A DNA stretch of 64,000 nucleotides. Source: Sipunculus nudus. Its lineage: Eukaryota > Annelida > Sipuncula > Golfingiida > Sipunculidae. Under the pieces are notes generated by a model that was not told the origin of the DNA, ran no database searches, and was given only the letters and a program-made list of their open reading frames with translations. Positions 37,001 to 51,002 of this stretch are shown here, piece by piece. Made by a program: the position numbers and the translations under genes. The stretch is from NCBI GenBank assembly GCA_026874595.1, contig CM049307.1, positions 57,707,870 to 57,771,869 on the forward strand. The letters are read 5' to 3'. Every line of letters begins with the position of its first letter. Positions within the stretch are counted from its first letter, which is position 1.

Positions 37001-37495
37001 TTTTCATGAACCTCTCTGGATGTAAAGTGAGAAGATTCCAGGTCCAGCGGTTACAAATTGCCCTTTTAACAGATTACGGCATCTTTCGAGGTCCCAAAAA
37101 TAGAGAAAAAATAGTAAAAATCGAAAAAAATACAGGTGGCGCCACCAGTCTGCAAAAACTGATGGAACACTCAATGATCAATATCAATGCTAAGAATCAT
37201 GGTGATCAATGCATTAGTTGTTCAGATACTTGAGCTTTTGTATCAAATGTTTCTTTATTCTGGGGGGGGGGGGGGTACTTCGGAGTCCCATAGCTGGTAT
37301 AATATTGGTAACAGAGACCTAATTCCAGGTTTCCAAGGAGATTTTTCATTCATGGACCTCTCTGAATGTAAAGTTAGAAGATTCCAGGTCCAGTGGTTAC
37401 GATTTGTGCCTTGTTAACGGACAGACGGCCGGATGGCCGTACGGACGATGGACAAAGAGTGATCGCTATAGCTCAGATGACTTACAGTGTCTACA
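34021..37495 (+). mobile_element. Pearl-like element, family B, copy 3, with family C nested
   Basis: The 5' end is GTGACCCGTGGGTCATGACG followed by CTCAGCC. Monomers follow at about 34360-35073 and 36112-37420, with clear unit starts near 36128, 36467, 36794 and 37126 (spacing about 330-340). Each unit has a GGTGGCRCCACC-type palindrome and a TTCCAGGTTTCCA-type block. The tail 37421-37488 has the GGACAGACGG microsatellite and GATCGCTATAGCTCAGATGA but lacks the last hairpin arm. Frames of 60-76 codons here are repeat translation. Confidence 0.8.
35074..36111 (+). mobile_element. Pearl-like element, family C, copy 1 (complete, nested)
   Basis: The 5' end CTAGAATATCAGCAGAAGCTG is followed by AGCCCTCAGCC (35100-35110). 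About three monomers of 300 bp each contain GGTCAAGGTCACCCATCTTC and GAGATATCCCGCTCACAAGG. Then come a GGACGGACGGACGGACAG run and a 3' hairpin (about 36080-36107) whose outer arm GGCTGAGGGCT (36096-36106) is the exact complement of the 5' AGCCCTCAGCC. It splits a family B monomer inside an A-tract. Confidence 0.85.
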
Positions 37496-37499
37496 GTTT

Positions 37500-38320
37500 G
37501 ATTTAGAACGTCCTGCTGTGTGGTGCAAATTTTAAATATAGCTCTGGGTGACAGTCTCACTGCATATGCCATCAAGTGAGGCATAGACTGATGGAAACCT
37601 TAAACATTATGTATACATATTCTTGAGGCAATAGTTTGTAGATGTACTTTAGATTAACCAAATTATCACTTCAGAAATTAAAACGGAAATGTCTTATTTA
37701 TGTATCTAGAAACATCATTTTTTCAGCTGAATGTTGTACACTGTTTATTGATTGTCCCCTGAATATTAGATCTGACTGTATGGGCAGAACAGATACGACT
37801 AATTTCGTGGTAATGGAGTCACAATGCTAAGGGGTCCAGCACAGACCTGAACGTTCAATAGTGCATAGTCATGAAGCTTAACATTCAATGTTAAACCATT
37901 AGACCTACGTTTATAATGAATCACTCTTTCATGGTATATCTCTTTTAATTTATGTTTCTTTTTAAACTTTTATTTATAAGTTTCATATTAAATCATTTGA
38001 CACAAGTTTATAATGAATTACTCTTCTTATGTATATCACTTTTTCTTTACATTAAGCTGAATTTTGTACACTCTTTATTGATTGTCCCCTTAATATTAGA
38101 TCTCACTGTATTGGCGGAACAGATAAGACCGATTTTATGTTGATATCTAGTCATTATATGCTACGGAGTCAAGCCTAAACTTGGGCTGCATAGTCATAAA
38201 GCGAAACGTTAAATATTAGAACATTAGCCATAGCTGCTTGTATAATGAATCACTCTTTTTAATTATATCACCTTTACTCTACATTAAGCTGAATGTTGTG
38301 CCCGTTAAATACTGTATAGG
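37500..38320. repeat. Tandem repeat of about 328 bp
   Basis: The block AGCTGAATGTTGTACACTGT followed by TTATTGATTGTCCCC and AATATTAGATCT at 37727 recurs at 38055, and its start recurs again near 38283. Two full units and a partial third. No coding frame is supported. Confidence 0.7.
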
Positions 38321-38504
38321 GGTGGGGGGGGGGGGAGACAAAAGTATTTTGCCTTGGTGGAGGTGTACGCTCTATTGAATGCTACCCCAGAGATTTCTGA
38401 TCCGTCCAGAAGAGGCTTTTGTTGCTACAGCCTGTTGATTTAAATTGAATGAAGAAACCAATGAAGTGTTCGTCAAGTATTAAATACATTTCGGATAAGT
38501 CATG

Positions 38505-38506
<2 letters not shown>

Positions 38507-38566
<60 letters not shown>
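38507..38566. repeat. (TA)n microsatellite
   Basis: About 30 TA units. A poly-G run lies 180 bases upstream near 38322-38335. Confidence 0.95.
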
Positions 38567-38568
<2 letters not shown>

Positions 38569-39780
38569 CTATATTGGAACGCCGTTTTCCGAAATCGTCC
38601 TGGGACAAGTAATCTATACTGAAAAATATTTTCGGATAAACAATCAGTCGCCTGGCAGTAAGTTCGTACGAGAAATAGTGCAATATTGTTATCCTTCCAA
38701 CCCGTGTTTCTTTAAGTTCTATTTGTAATGGACGAAATGCACATATAAAAATTATTATTGCTGAGCTTGATTGGTAAAAATGTTAGTAAAAATGTGTGTC
38801 CTGCTTTACAACTTATTCACTGCAGGGAAAGTTCAAATGACATCGCCAATTGTAAGTTTCATTATCAATCCAAAGGCGGCGCCAGGAAAAATCCAGGTAT
38901 CTCGATCCAGCTTCTTGTCGGCTGCTGACGGTTGTTTGGCATGGTATATACCAGTACTGGCCCAAGCTAACGAACTATGCCTGCTTGAGTACAAACGATA
39001 TATGTGTTGATAACACAAATGCCCCTGGACAAACTGCTCACTCACTTTCTAGGGAAATAGGGAGGCAGAGCGTCACAGAGCACCCTTGTTCCGGCGAAAT
39101 CGACCCAAAGACTAATTAAACTGGGGTCACCAATGTGTTTAAACACCTGACTGCAGGGTATCGTGACTTATAATAACAAAATTTCATGTGAGATATCAGG
39201 GGCGGATCCAGCATTTAGAAAAAGGAGGGGTCCAACCCAGGACGACTGATGAAAACCCTGAAAAAAGGTCCCCAGTTCCGATAAAAGAATACATTTTCGG
39301 TTACCCATTTAAAATTTCGGGGAAAAAAAGAATTTTTAGGGATTTTTTTTCGGCGTTCGGAAATATATGTAATTTTGTCTTTTAATTATGACCTGAGTAT
39401 TTTTTTTGGTGATTTAAGACTTGAAATTGGACCTCTCTGTGTAAAACAATACGTTTTCCTTATTGATATGGCATTAGTCGAGTTGTCATCGTCCCTTGGT
39501 GCATGCGTACTAAATTGAGAAAATAAACTTTATATCTTACATATCCACTGTATAACAGTAAAAAGGAAAGATTTATGTGTATGTCTATTTTAGGGTCTTA
39601 TAGACAAATGACATTTTAACAATTATGTGATTTATGTCAAACGATTCTCATATCGGAACATACAAGATATAATATTAAGGTATAATATTTCACAATGAAC
39701 TCATAAATAAAACCAGTCTATAATTCTGTTTATTAATATATTTAATTTTCAGTATAATAATATTATTGTCTATATAATTG
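38567..39780. other. No gene; hAT-type repeat fragment at 39197
   Basis: The sequence CAGGGGCGGATCCAGCATTT starting at 39197 resembles the end of a hAT-type repeat, and homology-like character extends to about 39420. No other end is seen. The rest has only chance frames. Confidence 0.35.
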
Positions 39781-40127
39781 GGGGGGGGGGGGACATGAAA
39801 TGATGGGAGTTACAACATATCTGTACTATTATAGTGTATATACATTGGATTTATACTTCATTCTACAATGCTTACAGGATAAAATAGTTCATTCACAATT
39901 ACTTATATTTAAAAATGGACAGACAGACTGGTAGACAAACAAAGCTGATAATATAAGTTTCAATTATTTCTTAATTTCTTTTATTATATTTTAAGTTTTA
40001 CATCTGCAATATTACACGACTGAATATATAAGTTGGTTTCAAATTTCAGACTTATAATAGCTTAAATCAATACACATATAGCATATGAAAGTAATTTCAA
40101 CAATGCTTATAGGACATATTTCATAAT

Positions 40128-40184
<57 letters not shown>

Positions 40185-41266
40185 TTTAATGATAATGGAG
40201 AGATAATGGACAGGGCTGATCACTTTATGTTCCATTCTCCTGAGGTAAGAATAAGTTTCAATTAGATCTTAATTTATTCTAATCCAAATTTTATATTTCT
40301 ATACATATATACAATACATCATATATATCTGAATATAAAAGTTGACTAATAATTCTAAATTACGTCATCATAAATCTCAATCTTGTCATATACACCACAT
40401 CATGCATACAAATGTATATTTATATATTCACTGAGCGGTGGGAGTGATATGAGAACTGTACACCTGTCTCAAGGGGATTTCCCCCAGTGACTGTAACAAA
40501 TCAGGAACCCTGTCATAGCTGACTTCCAGTGACCAGGAGTGGCCAACCTGCATCTTGAAAAAGCAAGTGACTTCTAGAGAGCTCAAGAAAAAATTCATTA
40601 ACTAGTCTAATTTTCAACCTTTTATTTTCAAATTTCAAATTTAGACAAATTCAATAGTTATGTTTACATGCTGTGGAAATTAAATTAACAGTATTCACAG
40701 GGGAGAACTGTGCCATGGTCAAAGTTGGGCAAAATTTTAGGTATTGATTTTTATTTTTATGCTAATTACTCTAAAAAATTACAAAATTCAGATCTTATGT
40801 TGGCTTTACAATTGAATCTCATTTAAACAAAGCTATATAGTTGAAAAATAAATCTCTAGCATAAAAAATGTACACGTTGAGTAAATATTTTTCCTGATTT
40901 TTTTAAGATTTGTGACCTGTTTTAAGGAGACCTCATGTTTGATGGTCTCAAAAATAGTGTAGACATTCGAAAAAAATAAGTGCCGCCACCAGTCTGCAGG
41001 AACTGATGAAACAATCCATGATTAAAGGACATGACCAGCGAAATATACCCCATTTGTGTAGAGTGCATCTTACCCCTATTAAAGTGACATACCGCTGGTG
41101 ACCTGTGCTGACTGAGCTTGATTAATGAGCAATTAGGCAAATATGTGGCTACTCGCCACAGGGTCAGTGCTACAGAGCCGCTCGGGTTCTCAAGTTCAGG
41201 CACAGGCTGTGACGTCAGCTCAGGAACTGCAGGCTTACTACGGCAGTCACCCTGTGTATTTATAAT

Positions 41267-41390
41267 GGCCACTGGTTTTTGTAACGATGTCCTTTCTGAA
41301 AGTTTCGAATCCATCACGGATTCAACAGTCGATTTTGACTCTTCAAGCTACGACAACTTTAGTGATCATTCAGGTAAAGATACAAGGATA
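41267..41390 (+). CDS. Possible first exon inside the TTAA element
   Basis: An ATG near 41267 opens an acidic, serine-rich frame (MATGFCNDVLSESFE onward) that reaches GATCATTCAG followed by GTAAAG, a good donor site. Just beyond, 41405-41467 contains a second frame, VKPFMFEPTLSGDDDNSSDE, ending in TAA. The KPFMFEP motif looks like the KPYQFEP-type stretch seen near the start of some transposon-borne proteins; this resemblance is from memory. The remainder of any such protein is missing. Confidence 0.35.
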
Positions 41391-44257
41391 CGGGGAGCGA
41401 AAATGTGAAGCCGTTCATGTTTGAGCCGACCCTGAGCGGGGATGATGACAATTCGAGTGACGAGTAAATAATATACAATCACCGTAACGAATCGGGAACA
41501 AAGAATGGTAATTTTATAAGTAGTTTTTATTCCAAATATACATGTAAAATAGGTGAACGTTATGTAAATTAATTGCACAGATTATTTGATAAATGCACAT
41601 CAATTTTTAATACAAGACATGTCAGCTGTGAATGATAAAATCTCCACGTTATATTGTCCCGCGTAAAAGAAAGGTGTATAAGTCCTTTAAAATGATGCGA
41701 ATGACTAACGGGTATCCTTATCTTATTAATATAATGCTTGATAATTTACATTTGCATAATATGCGATACATTTAACCAGGTCAGGGCTGACCGCAGTTTT
41801 AAGACGTCCTTCGATTTAGGTACGTATACTTCAAAGGAAGGACGGTCGTCTTTAAATCGAAGTACGAAACCCACAGCCTTCGTGTTTCCAACTTGCGATT
41901 ACTTTATCCGTATTTTCTACATATTAAGTCAATGTTTATTGGTCAGTTTTTAGCTCAGAGCCACTGCCAATGAATTGGGCAACCTGATTGGATGCCAGTT
42001 GACTAGAACGCATATTGCACATAGTGGCGGACACGAGACGATCTTTGACGAGGTTCTTTGCACACAGCGTTTAAATCGAGCTATTATGAGCGTATTATCA
42101 AACGGGCATCATCAACATTATGTAAGAATGAAGAATTAATTACTATTTTAACGGAATTCGGATAGTTAATTAAGATTCTATCGTCGATTTTAAAGTAATC
42201 CTCAGTTATCCATTGTTTGTAAGTTGTGTATATTCGCGTACTTAAATCGAAATGCGCAAGCATGCCGTGAAAAACGATTAAAAATATGTAAAAATATAAA
42301 TAAAGATCTAGCTGTCAGATATTTTGAGAAAATTATTTATTTTGTGTATTTAATAAACTCAATAATATTATAAGTATATAATGTTGATATGTTACATGTA
42401 TAGGCCTATACCGGTGCATGGTGCAGTTTACGTGCAAGACGCACGTGTGTGTTTGCAAAATGTCAGTTAGATGTTCTGTTTGTTTATTCAATTTAGTTAT
42501 AAATGATATATTGTAAAAAAAATCTTGTATATTTAAAAAATAAAACTGTACATATGAATTAATGTTCCCACGCAGGAAATTTGTAATTAAAATACATTTA
42601 TTTTCTACATCTGTTAAAAATCGAATAACATGCCATCACATTGTCCTTGGTGGACATTCACAAGTTAAAACTAATGTGTTTTTAACCAAGTCATATGGAT
42701 ATGTTTTCTTAAATGTCTAATTTTGTTGAGTAACCATGGCATAATTTTAAGCTTGTGTTTCAACGAAATTGTATGCATCAAAATTCAACAATGAAATAAA
42801 TTTATGATCATCTAATGTACACTCCCCACCTCTCTGTCTTGCGCACACACATATAAATATATTTATATACTTTTTTATTTGTAATTGGTTATTTTTATAT
42901 CCTGCAGGAACAGATGATAACAGCTCTATGCATCTTCACAGCTGTGGTCCGGCAGCAAACCTTGGTGTTCAATTTTGCATGCCTCTGGGCTTCCGATGAA
43001 CTTCAGATCTTTTAAATCACGGTCATTCATTATACATTAAATCCATTTGTGTTGTTTTTCATATTTTTATGTTTCAGATAATAAAATAAAACATCATTGT
43101 GATGAGGTTCAATTGATTTTTATTCAACATTTCAGGTGTTTATATATCACATGATTGAAAAATTAAACAAGATGTGTCATCATCTGGCTTTATTAGTTCT
43201 GGAATAAAATTTGCAAACAAAAAGACAAATATGAATAATGATATTTTTATGAATGTATTTTTATAACTTTAGGTCTTCTATGAATGAACATTGCAATGAA
43301 CAGATGTTGCAAATTTTAATCATGTTTTAATTCATTACACAGGAGTCTAGTAAATTACCGTATATTTTAAAATATACATAAAAATCGCTCTAAGAAAGAA
43401 TTAAAAAAAGCCCTCTTCCAGTTTAATCTGCAGTGGAGCCTTTGTGCATCACATGATGTTCTCATTTTGCTGTAAAAGTTTAATTCTTAAGTCAAATTCT
43501 TCAGCGGAACTTGTATAAATACAATGAAATAATCCTTTTATTCATGCAGAATTGATCACAAAGACACGTTTTGTAAAAAAAAATGCTATGTCAATTCTTG
43601 GTATAGTCATACTTGCAATATTTTATAGGCGCACTTCAAAATGAAATATATCGAGATATTTATTCGTTTAATTATGACACGAATGATTTCTGTATGAAAT
43701 CCAATATGTTAATATGAGTGCCTGGGTATTTCCTTTCACTGTTTTTGGAAGGAAGACGTACTTTTGGTAAGTTATCTAGAGGCGTACTTCGATTTTAGCA
43801 CGCGACTATATACAACTGACAAGCAATGGAGAAACAGTGGTTTGCTTAAAATCGGCAAAAAACGCTGTACATCACCGGTAGGCCTACATATCAAAGTTAT
43901 ATATTTATAATATTATTGAAATTATTAAATACACAAAAAAAGTAATTTCCCAAAAATATACCTGGCAGCAAGATCTTAATATATATATATACTTTTACAT
44001 AATTTGTACGAGGGGGTTCAATTTTTGTTTTGTTTTTTTAAAGACATGCTTGCAGGATGTTAGAGGTCTACTTGTGTGTTAAGTAGGCCTACGCGACTAA
44101 ATACAACTAACAAGCAATGGGTAACAGTGGATTGCTTTTAAATTGGCAATATAATTTTAAAATAACTATCTGAATTTCGTTAAGATAGTAATCAATTCTT
44201 CATTCTAACATAAAGTTGATGTTGCCTGTGTGATAATAAGCTGACAATGGCTCGATT

Positions 44258-44479
44258 TTAACGTAGTGTGATGGCTAAGCACAAAACGGCCCATTCCAGC
44301 TGGCTCGCCTCACGCGAACAAAGTTGACGCATTTCTTCAAACGTTCTGGCTGGCTCAAAGGAAACAGGTCTGTGTAAACTCACACCATCACGGTTTGTGT
44401 TACTGCAGCCATCCGCTACACAACTATTTGGCATTATTTTAACTATTAAAGATCGAACGCAATACAGGAAACGGTACAC
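44258..44479 (-). pseudogene. Broken THAP-type zinc finger
   Basis: The minus-strand frame begins MPNSCVADGCSNTNRDGVSL with CxxxxC spacing, as at the N-terminus of THAP domains (C2CH DNA-binding zinc fingers found in P-element, Kolobok and related transposases). After LHR the expected FP continuation is in the next frame (FPLSQPERLKKCVNF, then RASW), about four bases further on, and stops soon after. The second half of the domain (CxxH and the AVPTIF-like end) is absent. A decayed transposase start. Confidence 0.6.
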
Positions 44480-44750
44480 CTATTGTCATGAATTCTCACA
44501 TGTGGCTTTGTTATGACCGACTGCCGTTCCTGAGCTGACGTCATTCCGAATATTCATGAGGCACGGAACCGATCATTGCCGAACGCGGACAGGGTAAAAC
44601 CAAGCATCTTAGAGCTCTTATTAGACGCGGTTTTAATTACTTTAGACCGGTAGTAACGACTACACACGGAGCCAAAGGTTACACAAACAATTCATTTATG
44701 GGATAATATGATCAAATTGCAGTTTTATTTACGCTGGTCATGTCCTTTAA

Positions 44751-46036
44751 CAAGGACACCGCAAAGCGGAGCATCCCCTCTCATGGGAATTAGAATGGGT
44801 GTATTACACAGTGTAAAAATGAGGAGGGCAGTTTTCTGGCCTTGACCTTTGCTCCTGTGACTTCAAACTTAATAGGCTTCTTCATCCATGGGTGGAGGAG
44901 CCATATGTGCAAGATGAAAGGTTTTGGTCAAACGGTATGGCTTTAAATGGTTACACAAGTTTTTTTAAGAAATGGGTCCTGTGGCCGTGACCTTTGACCC
45001 TGTGACCTGAAAATCAATGATGGGAGAGCCATATGTGCAAGATGAAAGGTTTTGGTCAAACTGTTTGGCTTTAAATAGGTCCTCAGGCTTTTCCAAAAAG
45101 TAGGCGGTGTGGCCGTGACCTTTGACCCAGTGACCTCAAACTCGAAAGGTGTCTTTATCCATTGGTGGGTGAGCCATTTGTGAGGTGAAAGTATTTTGTC
45201 AAATGGTTTGGCTTTAAATCGGTCCGCTAGCTTTTTCAAATAGTAGGCGCTGTGGCCGTGACCTTTGAGCCTGTGACCTCAAAATCAGTAATTTTCTTCA
45301 TCCATGGGTGGGTGAGAAAAATATTCAAGATGAAAGGCTTTGGTCACACGGTTTGGCTTTAAATGGGTCCACAAGCTTTTCCAAGAAGGAGGCGCTGTGG
45401 CGGTGTCCTTTGACCCCATGACCTCAAAGTTGATAGGTGTCTTCATCCATGGATGGGTGAGCCATATATGCAAGATGAAAGGTTTTGGTCACACAGTTTG
45501 GCATTAAATGGGTCCACAAGATTTTTTCATGAAGTGGGCCTTGTAGCCGTGACCTTTGACCCCATGACCTCAAAATCAATACGAGTCTTCATCCACGGGT
45601 GGGTGAGCCATATGTGCAAAATGAATGTTTTGGTCAAACGGATTAACTTTAAAAGGGTCCACAAGCTTTTTCAAGAAGTAGGCGCTGTGGCCGTGACCTT
45701 TGACTCCGTGAGCTCAAAATCGATAATTTTCTTCATCCGTGGGTGGGTGAGCCATATGTGCAAGATGAAGGGTTTTGGTCAAACGTTTTCGCTTTAAATG
45801 GATCCAGAAGCCTTTTCAAGAAGTGGGCCCTGTGGCCATGACGTTTGACCTGGTGCCCTTAAAATCGATAGGGTTCTTCATCGATGGGTGGGTGAGCCGT
45901 ATGTGCAAGATGAAAGGTTCTGATCAACTGGTTTGGCTTGAAATCGACCTACAAGCCAATTCCGGACGGACAGACGGACGCACGAACGGAGGCGTTACTA
46001 TATCCCCTTCGCAACTTCGTTGCGAGAGGATAATAA
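44751..46036 (+). mobile_element. Pearl-like element, family E
   Basis: Begins CAAGGACACCGCAAAGCGGA, with a small hairpin CCGC-AAA-GCGG. About eight monomers of roughly 145 bp contain TGTGGCCGTGACCTTTGACC and GGGTGGGTGAGCCATATGTG (units near 44842, 44980, 45109, 45251, 45398, 45544, 45687 and 45831). It ends with a GGACGGACAGACGGACG run and a 3' hairpin CTTCGCAACTTCGTTGCGAGAG. Its outer arm GAGAGGAT resembles the complement of the 5' ATCCCCTCTC. Frames of 98-129 codons here are repeat translation. Confidence 0.8.
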
Positions 46037-46334
46037 ACATGCAAAGAATCATGGTGATCCTTGCATTAGTTAATCCGATAATGGGCTTATGTATGAAACT
46101 TTTAATTATTCTAGGGGGTACTTTTGAGTCCCATAGCTTGAAGGATAACAATGACCTACTTTGAGATTTCCAAGGAGATTTTTCAAGGATCTCCAAGGAT
46201 GTCAATTAACAAGATTCTAGGTCAAGCGGTAACATTATGTGCCTGGTTAATGAACAGACAGACGGCACGACAGTTGGCGACGAACAAATAGTGATCACTA
46301 TAGCTCAGATGATTTTCAGTCAGCTGAGCTAAAA

Positions 46335-46939
46335 ACGTCACTGCTGAAATACTGTCATTGTTGCACACAACACAAAAATTATTGTAGGTGGCGCGAGCAG
46401 TCTTGTATACAACAAAGCTATCTAATATGTATTAATATGCGAAATTTCAGGCTTATATATCAAATCCCTCCCAAGAAACAAGCAGACACATAAACTGTGC
46501 AAAAGTCTTTGTAGGTGGTGCCACCAGTATTGTGAACAGGAAATCCATCAAAGATGTATGGACAAAAATATCAGGCCAATATATCAAACTTCTCTTGGGT
46601 CATGTGCACTGGGCTGACAAGGCTTAGGTGAGAAAGGCAGTTGCCCCGAGTGGACTGAAACAAATTACTAGCTTCAACTACTGCACTGAGTGAACTCTTG
46701 ACCTGCACTTGGCTGCACTGAGTGAACTCATGACCTGTACCTGGCTGCACTGAGTGAACTCTTGACCTGTTGCATCATCATATACAGTTGGCAGTCTGCA
46801 AAAACTAAAAATAGATCCAGACTGACCTTTAGCCCGTTGCCAAATCTGAAACAGTTGGTAGTCTGCCAAGCTATTCTTAGATACAGACACAATCTTGGAC
46901 TGTTGGTAAATCTGTTTACACATGTATATTGAAAGACTT
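46335..46939. repeat. Pearl-like fragment and 40-bp tandem repeat
   Basis: 46380-46600 resembles family A monomers (GTAGGTGGCGCG, GTAGGTGGTGCCACC). At 46680-46765 the unit GGCTGCACTGAGTGAACTC is repeated three times at a period of about 40 bases. Confidence 0.55.
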
Positions 46940-47311
46940 AGCTGTTTCCATGTATCCGTAAATCTCGTACGTCTCGTATGCAAAAAATCGCACCCCTCTT
47001 TTTAAGATGAACTGTTTCCATGTGTACGTTTTAATGTGCTCCACATGCGTAACCGCAAAAACGTACTGCATCGAAACGGATGGGTGAGCGGATGGCAAAA
47101 CTGCCTACATTTCCCAACAGTGCCCTGGTGCCACGTCATCGGGTGCATTTAAAATAAAATTGTGCAAGTGTGCAGTTTCAAAAGAGGCACGCGAGTGGGT
47201 ATCCGCAAGGAAAACGTACGTACTTAAGGAAACAGTTTTTTCTGACTGCGCACTATGGAACGTACATACGTCTTTTGCGGATACGATATTTGCGGATACA
47301 TGGAAACAGCT
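46940..47311. mobile_element. Small inverted-repeat element (MITE), 372 bp
   Basis: The left end GCTGTTTCCATGTATCCG is mirrored by the right end TGCGGATACATGGAAACAGC; the inverted repeat extends about 30 bases. The flanks CTTA and TTTA might be a degenerate 3-bp duplication as in PIF/Harbinger elements, but this is weak. No coding capacity. Confidence 0.5.
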
Positions 47312-47479
47312 TTATGCTGCAAATCTTTTTATCATGCTGACATATTCATAAATTCTTTCATCAAAATTTCAATAGATTATAATATCACCATGCTCATTGG
47401 TTGGCTATTTGATAAGCTCTTGACAATTAAGCATTTCACTCATTTGTTCAGTTAGATCCTATTTTTTTTTAATTAAACC

Positions 47480-47783
47480 ATTTTTTTTTCAATTTATAAA
47501 ATGTGAACAGTTGCAAATAAAGTTCCCAGTCCATCGTCGGAAGGACTGGATAGTGGTTGCCTGGGGGATGGGGGGGGGGGGGGGTTCTTTGATAATGATG
47601 GGAGTTAATCCCCTCTGTATATATTTTCTTTATTTAACTGAATTGCAGTTGCAATAAAACTATTCTTCCCAGTGCTCAGATGGAAGGAGGGAGAGGGATG
47701 GGGTATTTCAACACTTTTGCATATACATACAGGATATGAAATTCAATTCAACAGTGCTTACAGGAAAAAAAAGTTTATTTATA
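47480..47783. repeat. Family F fragment with poly-G
   Basis: Shares the poly-G run (about 47570-47584) and GATGGGAGTTA block with the copies at 29.3 and 39.8 kb. It is interrupted by the MITE at 47784 and partly repeated at 48250-48420. Confidence 0.5.
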
Positions 47784-48120
47784 AGGCCAAAAAAAATTAA
47801 AGGTATGGTTCTCAGGCACCGCCCGCTTCAATTTTAAAACCCCCGCATCAAAACTTTTTATTTTGATTTTTAATAAAACTTTCCAATTTTGAGCTGCTGC
47901 CGCTCCGACATTTCTTTCAAGAAGATAAAACCATACAATTTCCTTTGTTTTCTAGTGCTTTTACTTATTTAGCAAAATAAAACTGTTATTTTCATGCTTT
48001 TCCCTATTCATTTGACATTTTTATCGAAACATACCAAAAAATTTTAAATAAAAAAAGCGCCCGCCCGCATTGATTTATGAAAAAAGTTCCCGAGAACCAT
48101 ACCTTTTTTTATTTTGGCCT
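47784..48120. mobile_element. MITE with GGCC ends (337 bp)
   Basis: Left AGGCCAAAAAAAATTAAAGG then TATGGTTCTCAGG; the right end complemented reads AGGCCAAAATAAAAAAAGG then TATGGTTCTCGGG. GC-rich CCGCCCGC or GCGCCCGCCCGC motifs lie just inside. Part of a second copy is at 7750-7890. No coding sequence. Confidence 0.7.
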
Positions 48121-48419
48121 AATTATTAACTATTTAAAAATAGGCAGATAGATGGAAAACTACGCAAATCGAGGCAGGAAAATAATAAACAATTTTTGCA
48201 TAAGATCTTCATTTTTTTATTACATCAAATTTTTTTTTATTCAGGTTAATAAATGTTACTATACATTAATGATGGGAGTTACATCACCTCTCTACCTCTG
48301 TATATATTTTCTCTATTTAATGAAATGTATGCAGTTGCAATAAAACTATTGTTCCAAGTGCTCAGATCGAATTACTCAATGGCAGGGGGACGGGGGAAGG
48401 GTTATTTCAACACCCGAAA

Positions 48420-51000
<2,581 letters not shown>

Positions 51001-51002
51001 GG

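Larger units (their letters stand above)
41026..44746. mobile_element. DNA transposon with TTAA target duplication (Kolobok- or piggyBac-like)
   Basis: The ends AGGACATGACCAGCG (41026-41040) and its exact complement (44732-44746) are inverted repeats, and TTAA stands on both sides (41022-41025, 44747-44750). TTAA duplication is shared by the piggyBac and Kolobok superfamilies. A THAP-type zinc finger inside favours Kolobok, though this is inference from family habits. Only fragments of coding sequence remain, so the 3.7-kb copy is non-autonomous. Confidence 0.75.
39781..46334 (+). mobile_element. Pearl-like element, family F/B, copy 4, with a stack of insertions
   Basis: The family F body (39781-40920, with poly-G, a TA/CA microsatellite at 40131-40184 and the GCCATGGTCAAAGTTGGGCA block) continues into a family B monomer that stops at 41025. 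The same monomer resumes near 46037 with CATGCAAAGAATCATGGTGA and ends at the intact family hairpin (46301-46331, TAGCTCAG...CTGAGCTA). Everything between 41026 and about 46036 is inserted. Confidence 0.7.

Noticed and set aside
44943-46205. Frames of 62-129 codons with repeated HKWLTHQW or GWVSHMCKM motifs
   Set aside because: Translation of family E tandem monomers; no constraint visible between units.
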